DNA from: Planctomycetota bacterium
Lineage (GTDB): Bacteria; Planctomycetota; Planctomycetia; Pirellulales; Pirellulaceae
Reading direction: 5' to 3'
Length of the DNA stretch: 64,000 bases
Assembly (NCBI GenBank): GCA_014238905.1
Contig: JABAAE010000013.1
Coordinates: 1-64,000, forward strand
Shown here: one piece after another, positions 27,088 through 34,578 of the stretch
Position numbering within the stretch: the first letter of the stretch is position 1
How the letters are laid out: every line of letters begins with the position of its first letter
The notes under the pieces: generated by a model
Databases searched by the model: none
What the model was told of the DNA's origin: nothing
The model's input: only the letters and a program-made list of their open reading frames with translations
Translations under genes and position numbers: made by a program

Positions 27088-28396
27088 AAGCCTATCGGCT
27101 GATTACCGATGGTTGGTCGTCGCGTTTTCAATCGCATTCTTGATTCGCCTCGGAGCTCAGATTGTTTTCTTTGATGATCTCCATGCTGATCCTGATGCCT
27201 ACGTCCAAATTTCAGAAAACCTGGTCAACCACGGGGTGTATGGTCAGCGGTTTGGAGATGGGCCGGTTCAGCCAACGGCCTACCGGCCACCACTCTATCC
27301 GCTGATCCTGAGCACTCTGGTTTTTAAAGGTCATTTGGCGATCATCGGCGTCGCTTTATTTCATTTCCTTTTGGGCTGTGGCACGATTGGATTTGGATTC
27401 CTCTATTCACGCCAGTTTGACTTGCCCCGATGGAGCGGTGGTTTAATGGTTCTGCTGGTGGCGATGGACCCCATTCAACTCAGGCAGTCTTCGCTGGTGA
27501 TGACGGAGTCATTGGCCACGTTCCTTGCCGCTGGTGCCCTGTGGTATAGCGGGTGTTTATTTTCCAAGGGGCTACCCCCTTGGAGGTTGTTTCTATTGGG
27601 GTCCCTGATCGGGCTGGCTGCACTGTGCAGGCCAACTTTTGTAATCTGGGCCGGGTTGTTAACGATGGCCATCGTGGTGGTTGGTCGTTCAGCGGAAGGG
27701 GTTAGCTGGAGATCTGCGGTTTGCAAAGCCGGCCTGTTTTTACTTGGAGTGTTGCTTCTGTTATCTCCTTGGATGGCTCGCAATCAAGGTCTACTGGGAA
27801 GGCCCCTGTTTGCCACAACCCACGGTGGTTACACCATTTTTCTCGGGAACAATCCCTGGTTTTTTGATTATCTTGAATCCGATCGTACGGATATCTGGAA
27901 TGGTGAAAAGGACCTTGCGACAGTTGTAAAACAAGTGCGGAAACAGAGTTTAAGGCCAGATGGAACCGTCGATGAACTCGCCAAGGATCGCCAGTATTAT
28001 ACGCTGGCATGGAAAGCAATCCGGGAACGGCCTGACGATTTTGTTTTTGCGACGGGGACTCGGGTGCTCCGCTTTTGGTCGTTCATGCCACGAAACAACG
28101 GGGGTTCGGAAAAGAGTCGATGGATTGGGGTACTCTCCTGTGTTTGGTACGCCCCGATTTTTCTGATGGCGTTCATTGGATTGGTGTCCTGTTTCCAAAA
28201 ACGAGGAAATTTCTCCGCCATCGCTCCACTGTTGCCTGGTCTGTTGATGATATTGGCGATCCAGGGTTTACATCTGTTGTACTGGAGCAATATGCGTATG
28301 CGGGCACCATTGGTGGTCATCCTCTCACTGCTAGCGGTCATGGGATTTCAGGCGATCTGGGAAAGAATGCGGCCGTCACAACAGTCCGCCAGCTGA
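27068..28396 (+). CDS. GT39-like integral membrane glycosyltransferase
   Basis: A 442-residue polytopic membrane protein. The first helix (WLVVAFSIAFLIRLG) is followed by a large first loop with the acidic motif HADPDAYVQISENL and PTAYRPPLYPLIL. This is the signature of the ArnT/PMT/glycosyltransferase-39 fold (GT-C), whose first-loop acidic residue is catalytic. At least eight further hydrophobic segments follow. It probably moves a sugar from a polyprenyl-phosphate donor to lipid or protein on the outer side of the membrane. The start is TTG at 27068, overlapping the kinase gene by 20 bases. Donor and acceptor are unknown; a DegT aminotransferase and a mannose-6-phosphate isomerase follow. 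Confidence 0.85.
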   Translation: MKTKNNKSLSADYRWLVVAFSIAFLIRLGAQIVFFDDLHADPDAYVQISENLVNHGVYGQRFGDGPVQPTAYRPPLYPLILSTLVFKGHLAIIGVALFHFLLGCGTIGFGFLYSRQFDLPRWSGGLMVLLVAMDPIQLRQSSLVMTESLATFLAAGALWYSGCLFSKGLPPWRLFLLGSLIGLAALCRPTFVIWAGLLTMAIVVVGRSAEGVSWRSAVCKAGLFLLGVLLLLSPWMARNQGLLGRPLFATTHGGYTIFLGNNPWFFDYLESDRTDIWNGEKDLATVVKQVRKQSLRPDGTVDELAKDRQYYTLAWKAIRERPDDFVFATGTRVLRFWSFMPRNNGGSEKSRWIGVLSCVWYAPIFLMAFIGLVSCFQKRGNFSAIAPLLPGLLMILAIQGLHLLYWSNMRMRAPLVVILSLLAVMGFQAIWERMRPSQQSAS

Positions 28397-28525
28397 TTGT
28401 CGATATGTCTGGCAGGTGGTTTCGGGTTGACCTGATTTTGGCAACCAATTAACTTTTTAGAGGTTTTGCGGTTCTTCTGAAAGTTGACACCATGTCGACT
28501 TGCCAAAAGAGGAGAACCCCCCCCG

Positions 28526-28566
28526 GCACGTAGCGTGCTTGTAAGACAGGATGTCTTTTATTTTTT
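28526..28566 (+). terminator. Possible terminator or attenuator hairpins before the aminotransferase
   Basis: Two short stems lie in tandem: GCACG with CGTGC (loop TAG), and AAGACA with TGTCTT (loop GGA), then TTATTTTTT. They sit about 20 bases before the next gene's start and 130 after the glycosyltransferase stop. Stems are only 5-6 bp. Confidence 0.45.
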
Positions 28567-28584
28567 GATCCGCAGGAGGCGGGA

Positions 28585-29751
28585 ATGAGTTACGAAGCGG
28601 TTGATCGTGTCCCTTTACTAGATATTTCAAAAGGCAATGCTGCGGACCATGAAGAAATCATGGCCGCTCTCGAGGAAGTCGTAAAGAGCGGCTGGTTTGT
28701 TGGTGGACCCAACCTGGCCCGTTTTGAAGAACAGGTGTGCGAAGTCACCGGAGCAAAACACTCCATTGGCTGTGCTTCGGGAAGCGATGCCCTATTGTTA
28801 TCCCTGATGGCATTGGACGTCGGTCCGGGTGCCGAGGTGATCGTGCCCAGTTTCACCTTTTTCGCAACCGCAAGTGCTGCCTGGCGGTTGGGTGCCAAAC
28901 CGGTTTTTGTGGATATCGATCCCAAGACCTTCAACATCGATCCAGAATCATTCGCCAAGGCCATTTCCAAACGAACCAAGGCCGTGATTCCCGTGCATCT
29001 TTTCGGCCAATGTGCCGAGATGGATCCGATCATGGAAATTGCACAGGCTAACGGGATTGACGTCATAGAAGATGCCGCACAGGCGCTTGGAGCAAAATAC
29101 GACGGTGTAGGGGCTGGCGCTATTGGCCGAACGGGCTGCTTCAGCTTTTATCCCACCAAGAATTTGGGCGGATTTGGTGATGGTGGATTGATCACGACCA
29201 ACGATGATGAACTTGCCGAAAAGATTCGACTGTTTACCAATCACGGCATGAAACCCCGTTATTACCACTCCGAAGTGGGTGCCAATAGTCGACTGGATGC
29301 TGTCCAAGCTGCAGTCCTGTCGATCAAGATAAAAAGACTCGACGAAATTACCAATGCCCGTCGTGCAAACGCGCGACGGTATCAACAGTTGTTTGAATCC
29401 GCTGGGATTCTCGACCAGATCGAAATTCCAAGTGAAACCGATCGGTGTCATCATGTCTGGAATCAGTACACCGTTCGAATTCCTGGCCAGGATCGCGACG
29501 GTTTTCGCGATCAACTCAATCAAAAGGGTATTGGCAGCGAAGTCTACTATCCAGTTCCATTGCACCAACAGCGGTGTTTTCTTTCTTTGTTTACCGACCC
29601 CGATCTATTGCCAGAAACCAATCGGGCCGCCAACGAGGTACTCAGTCTGCCAATATTTCCCGAGATGACGGTCGAACAGCAGAATCTGGTTGTTGATCGA
29701 TTTGTCGAGTGCCTCAAAGGGGCTCAAAAAGAGTACCGTATTGCTTCCTAG
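28585..29751 (+). CDS. DegT/DnrJ/EryC1/StrS family sugar aminotransferase
   Basis: A 388-residue PLP enzyme of fold type I. The PLP Lys-192 sits in SFYPTKNLGGFGDGG, Asp-163 in IEDAAQALGA binds the pyridine nitrogen, and the substrate region includes GCASGSDALLL and VPSFTFFATASA. These enzymes transfer an amino group to UDP- or dTDP-linked keto-sugars, for cell-surface glycans. AGGAGG precedes the ATG by about eight bases, one of the strongest ribosome binding sites in the window. Its place after a GT39-like transferase and before a mannose-6-phosphate isomerase fits envelope-sugar synthesis. The exact nucleotide sugar cannot be read from sequence. Confidence 0.94.
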   Translation: MSYEAVDRVPLLDISKGNAADHEEIMAALEEVVKSGWFVGGPNLARFEEQVCEVTGAKHSIGCASGSDALLLSLMALDVGPGAEVIVPSFTFFATASAAWRLGAKPVFVDIDPKTFNIDPESFAKAISKRTKAVIPVHLFGQCAEMDPIMEIAQANGIDVIEDAAQALGAKYDGVGAGAIGRTGCFSFYPTKNLGGFGDGGLITTNDDELAEKIRLFTNHGMKPRYYHSEVGANSRLDAVQAAVLSIKIKRLDEITNARRANARRYQQLFESAGILDQIEIPSETDRCHHVWNQYTVRIPGQDRDGFRDQLNQKGIGSEVYYPVPLHQQRCFLSLFTDPDLLPETNRAANEVLSLPIFPEMTVEQQNLVVDRFVECLKGAQKEYRIAS

Positions 29752-29931
29752 CGTTTTGTTTGCCAAACAGAGATCGGTCTCGATTTGTCATTTTAGTCAA
29801 ACCGAGACGCCGTGGTTTCAGAATGGTTGGTCCGGCTTTTTTAGTCTGGACCAGGATGGGTAATAGTGTTCATCGGCGCTGGATTGATGAGCTCCAAAAA
29901 CCAGCATTAGCTCTTTGAGAACGAGGTTTTC

Positions 29932-30957
29932 GTGGTGTTGTATCCCCTGCGGTTTAAGCCAATTTTTCAGCAATATCTTTGGGGAGGCCGTCGGCTTGGC
30001 ACGGAACTGAATAAGCCAATTGGCGATGGACCGACCTATGCCGAGAGCTGGGAAATTGTTGATCACGGTAAAGACCAAAGTCACGTTCAATTCGGTGAAT
30101 ACGCTGGAAAATCGCTGGGAGAAATGGTTCGAGATCATGGCGAGTGTTTGCTGGGAAGAGAAACGGCGGCAGACATCCAAAAGGAAACACGTCCTACCAA
30201 TCTTCGAAATCGTTTTCCACTGTTATTCAAATTTCTGGATGCCTGCCAGAATTTGAGTGTGCAGGTTCATCCCGATGACCGGATGGGAATGACACTCATC
30301 CCACCCGACTTGGGAAAAACTGAGGCATGGGTGGTCCTGGATACAATCCCAGGAGCAAAAATTTACGCCGGGTTGAAATCAGGCGTCGATGAAAACATAT
30401 TAAGAAAAGCCATAGAAGAGGCTGCTGCCGAAGAGGTCTTACACAGTTTTGAACCTGGTATTGGGGATTGTGTTTTTATCCCTGCTGGCACCGTCCATGC
30501 ATTGGGGAAAGGTTTGTTGATCGGCGAAATTCAACAATGCAGTAACACCACGTTTCGGCTTTACGATTGGGGACGTGTTGATACTGACGGAAACTCCCGG
30601 GAATTGCATATCGAAGCGGGGATTTCGGCGACCGATTTTTTGCGTGGGCCGGTCCATCCGCAAATCCCTTCCCGCCTGGATGGGATTGCCGAATGCCTGT
30701 TGGAATGTAAGGAATTTTCAATGAAACGGCTGACATTGGCCGCGGATTTAAATTGGACTCCAAACGAAATCGAGTTGTCCAGCTATTCCCCTGTGAATCG
30801 GTTTCGTCTGCTGGTTGTCTTGAGCGGAGAGATCTCCTTACCGGATGATCCCGCAGGTCAGCCCCTTGGAAAAGCGGAAACCGTCTTGATACCAGCGTCG
30901 ATGGAAAATGTGACGGTGCAGTATTCCCGAACGACGGAATTGCTCCTGATATCCTGA
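29932..30957 (+). CDS. manA: Mannose-6-phosphate isomerase, class I
   Basis: A 341-residue zinc enzyme interconverting fructose 6-phosphate and mannose 6-phosphate. Zinc ligands are all visible: Gln-111 and His-113 in SVQVHPDD, Glu-131 in GKTEAWVV, and His-189 in AGTVHALG. EIQQCSNTTFRLYDWGR is also conserved. The length matches the short bacterial class I type. The start is GTG at 29932, with GAGG upstream. It provides mannose 6-phosphate for GDP-mannose, or uses mannose as carbon source; GDP-mannose is also the route to GDP-fucose. The gene is convergent with the methyltransferase. Confidence 0.93.
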   Translation: MVLYPLRFKPIFQQYLWGGRRLGTELNKPIGDGPTYAESWEIVDHGKDQSHVQFGEYAGKSLGEMVRDHGECLLGRETAADIQKETRPTNLRNRFPLLFKFLDACQNLSVQVHPDDRMGMTLIPPDLGKTEAWVVLDTIPGAKIYAGLKSGVDENILRKAIEEAAAEEVLHSFEPGIGDCVFIPAGTVHALGKGLLIGEIQQCSNTTFRLYDWGRVDTDGNSRELHIEAGISATDFLRGPVHPQIPSRLDGIAECLLECKEFSMKRLTLAADLNWTPNEIELSSYSPVNRFRLLVVLSGEISLPDDPAGQPLGKAETVLIPASMENVTVQYSRTTELLLIS

Positions 30958-31196
30958 TCCATGGGGTCTCTGGCGACGGCTCTGAGGAGCTCTATTTTTG
31001 GATCGTGCTGTTTTGACGATCGGTCAATGCCGGAGGTGGTCATTGATGTCATCAGATCAAGTGATTTTGATTCCGGCGTCTGCTTGGGGACTACGGTGTG
31101 TGAGGCGAAAAGGAGTCGCGATTTCCCCAAGTGACCATTTTTTGACTTGAGATATCCATGTTTGGGTTCAAGTCAATTGGCGAGCACCGAGCATGA

Positions 31197-31853
31197 TCAG
31201 CCCCCGGGGAAAAACTTTAGCTTGTCCTTGATTTTGTTGAAATCCACTTCTTCAGGTTCATTGGGAGGAGGAACCCAGTTGGGATCAACGAGCATCGGTG
31301 TTTTGAAAAAATAGATGTCCGCTTCCGGTAACAACTTGACACCCGTTGTGAGTTTTTCTTTCTTTAACTCCGGGACCCCTGGCATCTCCCAACGATGGGA
31401 AACGACCCGGACTCCATCCTTGAGGGTTTGGAGGAAGGGCATCAGGCGAAGGTTCATATTGGGATAAAGGTACATCGTGACGATGGTCGCGTCAGTTGGG
31501 AGTTCGGCCTCGTAGATATCCTGCTGAACAAATTCAACCAAGTCTTCCACACCCTCCCGCTTCGCATTCTTGCGGCATAGATTAATCAATTTTGGATCGA
31601 TATCGTAACCAATTCCCCGGCATCCGTATTTTTTTGCCGCGGTGATGATGATTCGACCATCACCACATCCAAGATCAAGAACATAGTCGTCGGAATTCGG
31701 TTCGCACCATTCCAGCATGCGGTCCACGATAACTTGCGGCGTCGTGACGAAGGGAACTTCACGTGGGTCCCTGTCGAGCGGTTTTGAGTAATCGTATTCA
31801 GATGAGCAGGAAACCAGGCACAGCAGGCCCAGAAAGGCAAGGGACCGATTCAT
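31197..31853 (-). CDS. Lipoprotein with SAM-dependent methyltransferase domain
   Basis: 218 residues from ATG 31853. The N-terminus MNRSLAFLGLLCLVSCSS is a lipoprotein signal with lipobox LVSC, so the mature protein should start with a lipidated Cys. It continues into a class I methyltransferase fold: motif I VLDLGCGDGRIIITAAKK, then GYDIDPKLINLCRKNA, and motif IV-like ATIVTMYLYPNM. The family otherwise looks like ordinary small-molecule or protein methyltransferases. The tail PNWVPPPNEPEEVDF is Pro-rich. An exported SAM enzyme is unexpected, because SAM is cytosolic. An upstream in-frame start at 31910 would add 19 residues before the signal. It is divergent from the MoeA fusion gene. Confidence 0.85.
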   Translation of the reverse strand: MNRSLAFLGLLCLVSCSSEYDYSKPLDRDPREVPFVTTPQVIVDRMLEWCEPNSDDYVLDLGCGDGRIIITAAKKYGCRGIGYDIDPKLINLCRKNAKREGVEDLVEFVQQDIYEAELPTDATIVTMYLYPNMNLRLMPFLQTLKDGVRVVSHRWEMPGVPELKKEKLTTGVKLLPEADIYFFKTPMLVDPNWVPPPNEPEEVDFNKIKDKLKFFPGG

Positions 31854-32183
31854 GAAAAAGACGACCTTAATAAGAGGTGGCGAGTCATTGGATGGCTGGC
31901 TGGTTGTCAAGATAAAAAGATCCAGGAATTGGGGGGATTTCCTTACTGATACCGGATTTTGCCCGAAATCAGCAGCGAAACAGATGACTTCATCGCAGCC
32001 AGCAACCGATAACAGTTTCAGCCGCTATGCCACCGAGCTCGAAAAACCGAATCCGGGGAAGCTGCTTAATCGGCCATCTGGCTTGATCCATACTGCGGAC
32101 CATCTATTTTGTATGAGTTCGCTCCATTCTACAATGATCCAGCATCGTTTCCTCCTGGCACCAATTTAGGGGTGACTGAATCC
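31854..32183. promoter_or_regulatory. Divergent intergenic region between methyltransferase and MoeA fusion genes
   Basis: Must hold both promoters; no clear -35/-10 pair or molybdenum-cofactor riboswitch fold was recognised. AGGGGTGA (32168-32175) is a good ribosome binding site for the GTG at 32184. Confidence 0.4.
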
Positions 32184-34181
32184 GTGAGTCGACAAACCCA
32201 GTTCCTTAATGTGGTTGATCGTGAAGAGGCGCACCGGCGGTTTAACAGCGTATTGAACATCGCCCCGCTGGGTGTCGAAGAGGTGGCGATAGACGCTGCA
32301 TTGGGCCGCGTCCTTAGCCAGGACATGATTTCCAAGACGAACGTCCCCTCTTTTGACCGCTCGAACTTTGATGGATTTGCTGTTCAGGCTGGTGAAACAG
32401 TCGGTGCTGACGAGAACCACCCCGTCCATTTGAAGTTGCGGCCGGAAAAAATTGCAGCGGGAGATTATCCCGAATTCGAGATTTTTCGTGGGGAAGCGGT
32501 ATCGATCGCGACCGGTGGAATGGTGCCCCGCGGAGCCAATGCGATCTGTCTGATCGAAAATACTGAAGCCCAAAGCGGATCCGATCTTTTGGCTAACCGA
32601 TCGGTTTTTCCCGGATCGGGTATTACCTTTGCAGGAACCGATATTTCGATCGGGGAAACTGTCCTTCGGGCGGGCCAAAAACTCTCCAGTCGAGAAACGG
32701 GAGTTCTAGCGGCATTGGGAGAGACTCAGGTTTCTGTATTTCGGCAACCCAAAGTGGCCGTTATTTCGACCGGCAATGAAATTATTCCGCCCGGTGGATC
32801 GATTCAACCTGGACAGGTTTATGATTCCAATGCCCGCATGATTGCCGATGCGGTCAAGGAGTCCGGTGGTGAGCCATGGGAACTCGGCATAGCCATCGAT
32901 GATATGGATCAATTGACGGCGATCATTGATCAGGCTCTTGCGTCAGCGGATGTTGTGTTGTTGTCCGGCGGAACGAGCAAGGGTGAAGGGGATTTATCCT
33001 ATCAGGTGGTTTCGAGATTTACTGATCCTGGCATTGTTGTCCACGGCGTTGCGCTCAAGCCGGGTAAGCCTATTTGTTTGGGAGTCACCTGTCAGAAGCC
33101 GATTGTGATTCTACCGGGGTTCCCCACGTCGGCTGTTTTTACGTTCCATGAATTTGTTGCTCCGCTGATTCGCGGACTGGCTGGTGTTCCTTCAAAGAGC
33201 TATTCGACAGTCGGCGCAACCTTGGCTTCCAAAGTCCAGTCAGCTGTTGGCAGGACAGAGTATCTATTGGTGGGCCTGACGCAAAAGCTGGAATCCAATG
33301 ACACGATCGGATTAAGGGATCAGCATGCCGGTACCGGTTGCCAATCAACCCGGGAACGCGCCAGCCTCAGAGCTTTTCCAATGGGAAAAGGTTCTGGTAG
33401 CGTCACGACTTTCAGCCAGGCTGAGGGATTTATCACCATCGACAGGCAAACCGAGTTTCTCGATGCCAATACGGAGGTGGTTGTTCAATTGATCAGTCCG
33501 AAGATCAACCCTCCCGACCTTGTCTTTGCGGGAAGTCATTGCATTGGCGTCGACCACATTTTGGGTGAACTGCAAAAAATGGGTTTTCTGTCAAAGTACC
33601 TGGCGATTGGATCGACCGGTGGATTACGGGCCGTCGAATCTGGCGATTGCGATCTCGCTGGGCTGCATTTGCTTGATCCGGTGACGGGCGAATATAACAT
33701 CCCCTTTGTCAGCGGGGATCTTGGTTTCCAAAAGGGATATTTTCGCAGGCAGGGAATCGTGTTTCGGCAAGATGACGCTCGATTTCAGTCGAGGGATTCA
33801 GAACAATTGATTCAGTCGGCGGTCCAACTGCCCAATTGCCTGATGATCAATCGCAACCAGGGAAGTGGAACAAGAATGCTGATTGACCAGCTCTTGGAAA
33901 GGAATTGCCAAGGCGGGCAGCGTCCTGCCGGTTATGAAATTCACGCCAACAATCATCACGCCGTTTGTTCAGCGATCCAGCAGTCCAGAGCAGACTGGGG
34001 AATTGCCATTGAATCGGTTGTGGATCAAACCAAATTGAAATTTATTCCCATTGCAGACGAATCGTACGATTTTGTGATCGCCCCGGGGCACCAGAGACGG
34101 CCAGCCGTGCAGGCCTTTTTTAAAGTCCTCGGTGACCCAGCGATTCGAGAGATTTTGCAAAACCGAAAGCTGCTCTTTTGA
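32184..34181 (+). CDS. MoeA-type molybdopterin molybdenumtransferase fused to periplasmic-binding-protein-like domain
   Basis: 665 residues from GTG 32184; in-frame alternatives are GTG 32172 and TTG 32109. AGGGGTGA lies eight bases before 32184. The first 400 residues are a MoeA: SFDRSNFDGFAV, ISTGNEIIPPGG, LSGGTSKGEGDLSYQVV and LPGFPTSAVFTFHEF. They insert molybdenum into adenylylated molybdopterin. The last 230 residues are a PBP-like domain (AGSHCIGVDHILGELQ, GSTGGLRAVESGDCDLAGLHLL, NRNQGSGTRMLIDQLL, HHAVCSAIQQSRADWGIA), as in MoeA-LysR-type substrate-binding fusions. There is no signal peptide, so the binding domain is cytosolic and may present molybdate or sense it. No modABC genes are near. 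Confidence 0.92.
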   Translation: MSRQTQFLNVVDREEAHRRFNSVLNIAPLGVEEVAIDAALGRVLSQDMISKTNVPSFDRSNFDGFAVQAGETVGADENHPVHLKLRPEKIAAGDYPEFEIFRGEAVSIATGGMVPRGANAICLIENTEAQSGSDLLANRSVFPGSGITFAGTDISIGETVLRAGQKLSSRETGVLAALGETQVSVFRQPKVAVISTGNEIIPPGGSIQPGQVYDSNARMIADAVKESGGEPWELGIAIDDMDQLTAIIDQALASADVVLLSGGTSKGEGDLSYQVVSRFTDPGIVVHGVALKPGKPICLGVTCQKPIVILPGFPTSAVFTFHEFVAPLIRGLAGVPSKSYSTVGATLASKVQSAVGRTEYLLVGLTQKLESNDTIGLRDQHAGTGCQSTRERASLRAFPMGKGSGSVTTFSQAEGFITIDRQTEFLDANTEVVVQLISPKINPPDLVFAGSHCIGVDHILGELQKMGFLSKYLAIGSTGGLRAVESGDCDLAGLHLLDPVTGEYNIPFVSGDLGFQKGYFRRQGIVFRQDDARFQSRDSEQLIQSAVQLPNCLMINRNQGSGTRMLIDQLLERNCQGGQRPAGYEIHANNHHAVCSAIQQSRADWGIAIESVVDQTKLKFIPIADESYDFVIAPGHQRRPAVQAFFKVLGDPAIREILQNRKLLF

Positions 34182-34578
34182 GCGGCATCGCGACATGGAC
34201 GCCAAAAAGTAATCAATCCACAGACATAAGCGGTCGTCCCATTTCAAAGGTGATGTCGTTATAGTGAAAAGTCATTTTTTGCGCGGGGTAAGTAATCAAA
34301 AACAGGCTAAGCCAAATGAAAACGAACAGTGTTTTCACTTAAATTCGTACTGTTGATGGTTCGGCGTCCGGAAAAAGGTAGCTGAATGGATTAGGGATAC
34401 CCATCCAGGGAATTACCAGAGTTGGCACATGTCATTCGATACCCCGTCTCAACGATATTCAACGGACTGTGAAGAACGTGAATAAACGAAAGGCTCAATC
34501 TGCGACAACGAAGACATGATCGGCGCGATATAATGATTAGAGAACCCAACAAACGATGACAGATTGGAATGACTGAAT
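34182..34578. other. Intergenic, 397 bases, nothing recognised
   Basis: Separates the MoeA fusion from the DUF1592 operon and must hold that operon's promoter. No frame on either strand has a ribosome binding site and family motif. Confidence 0.4.
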
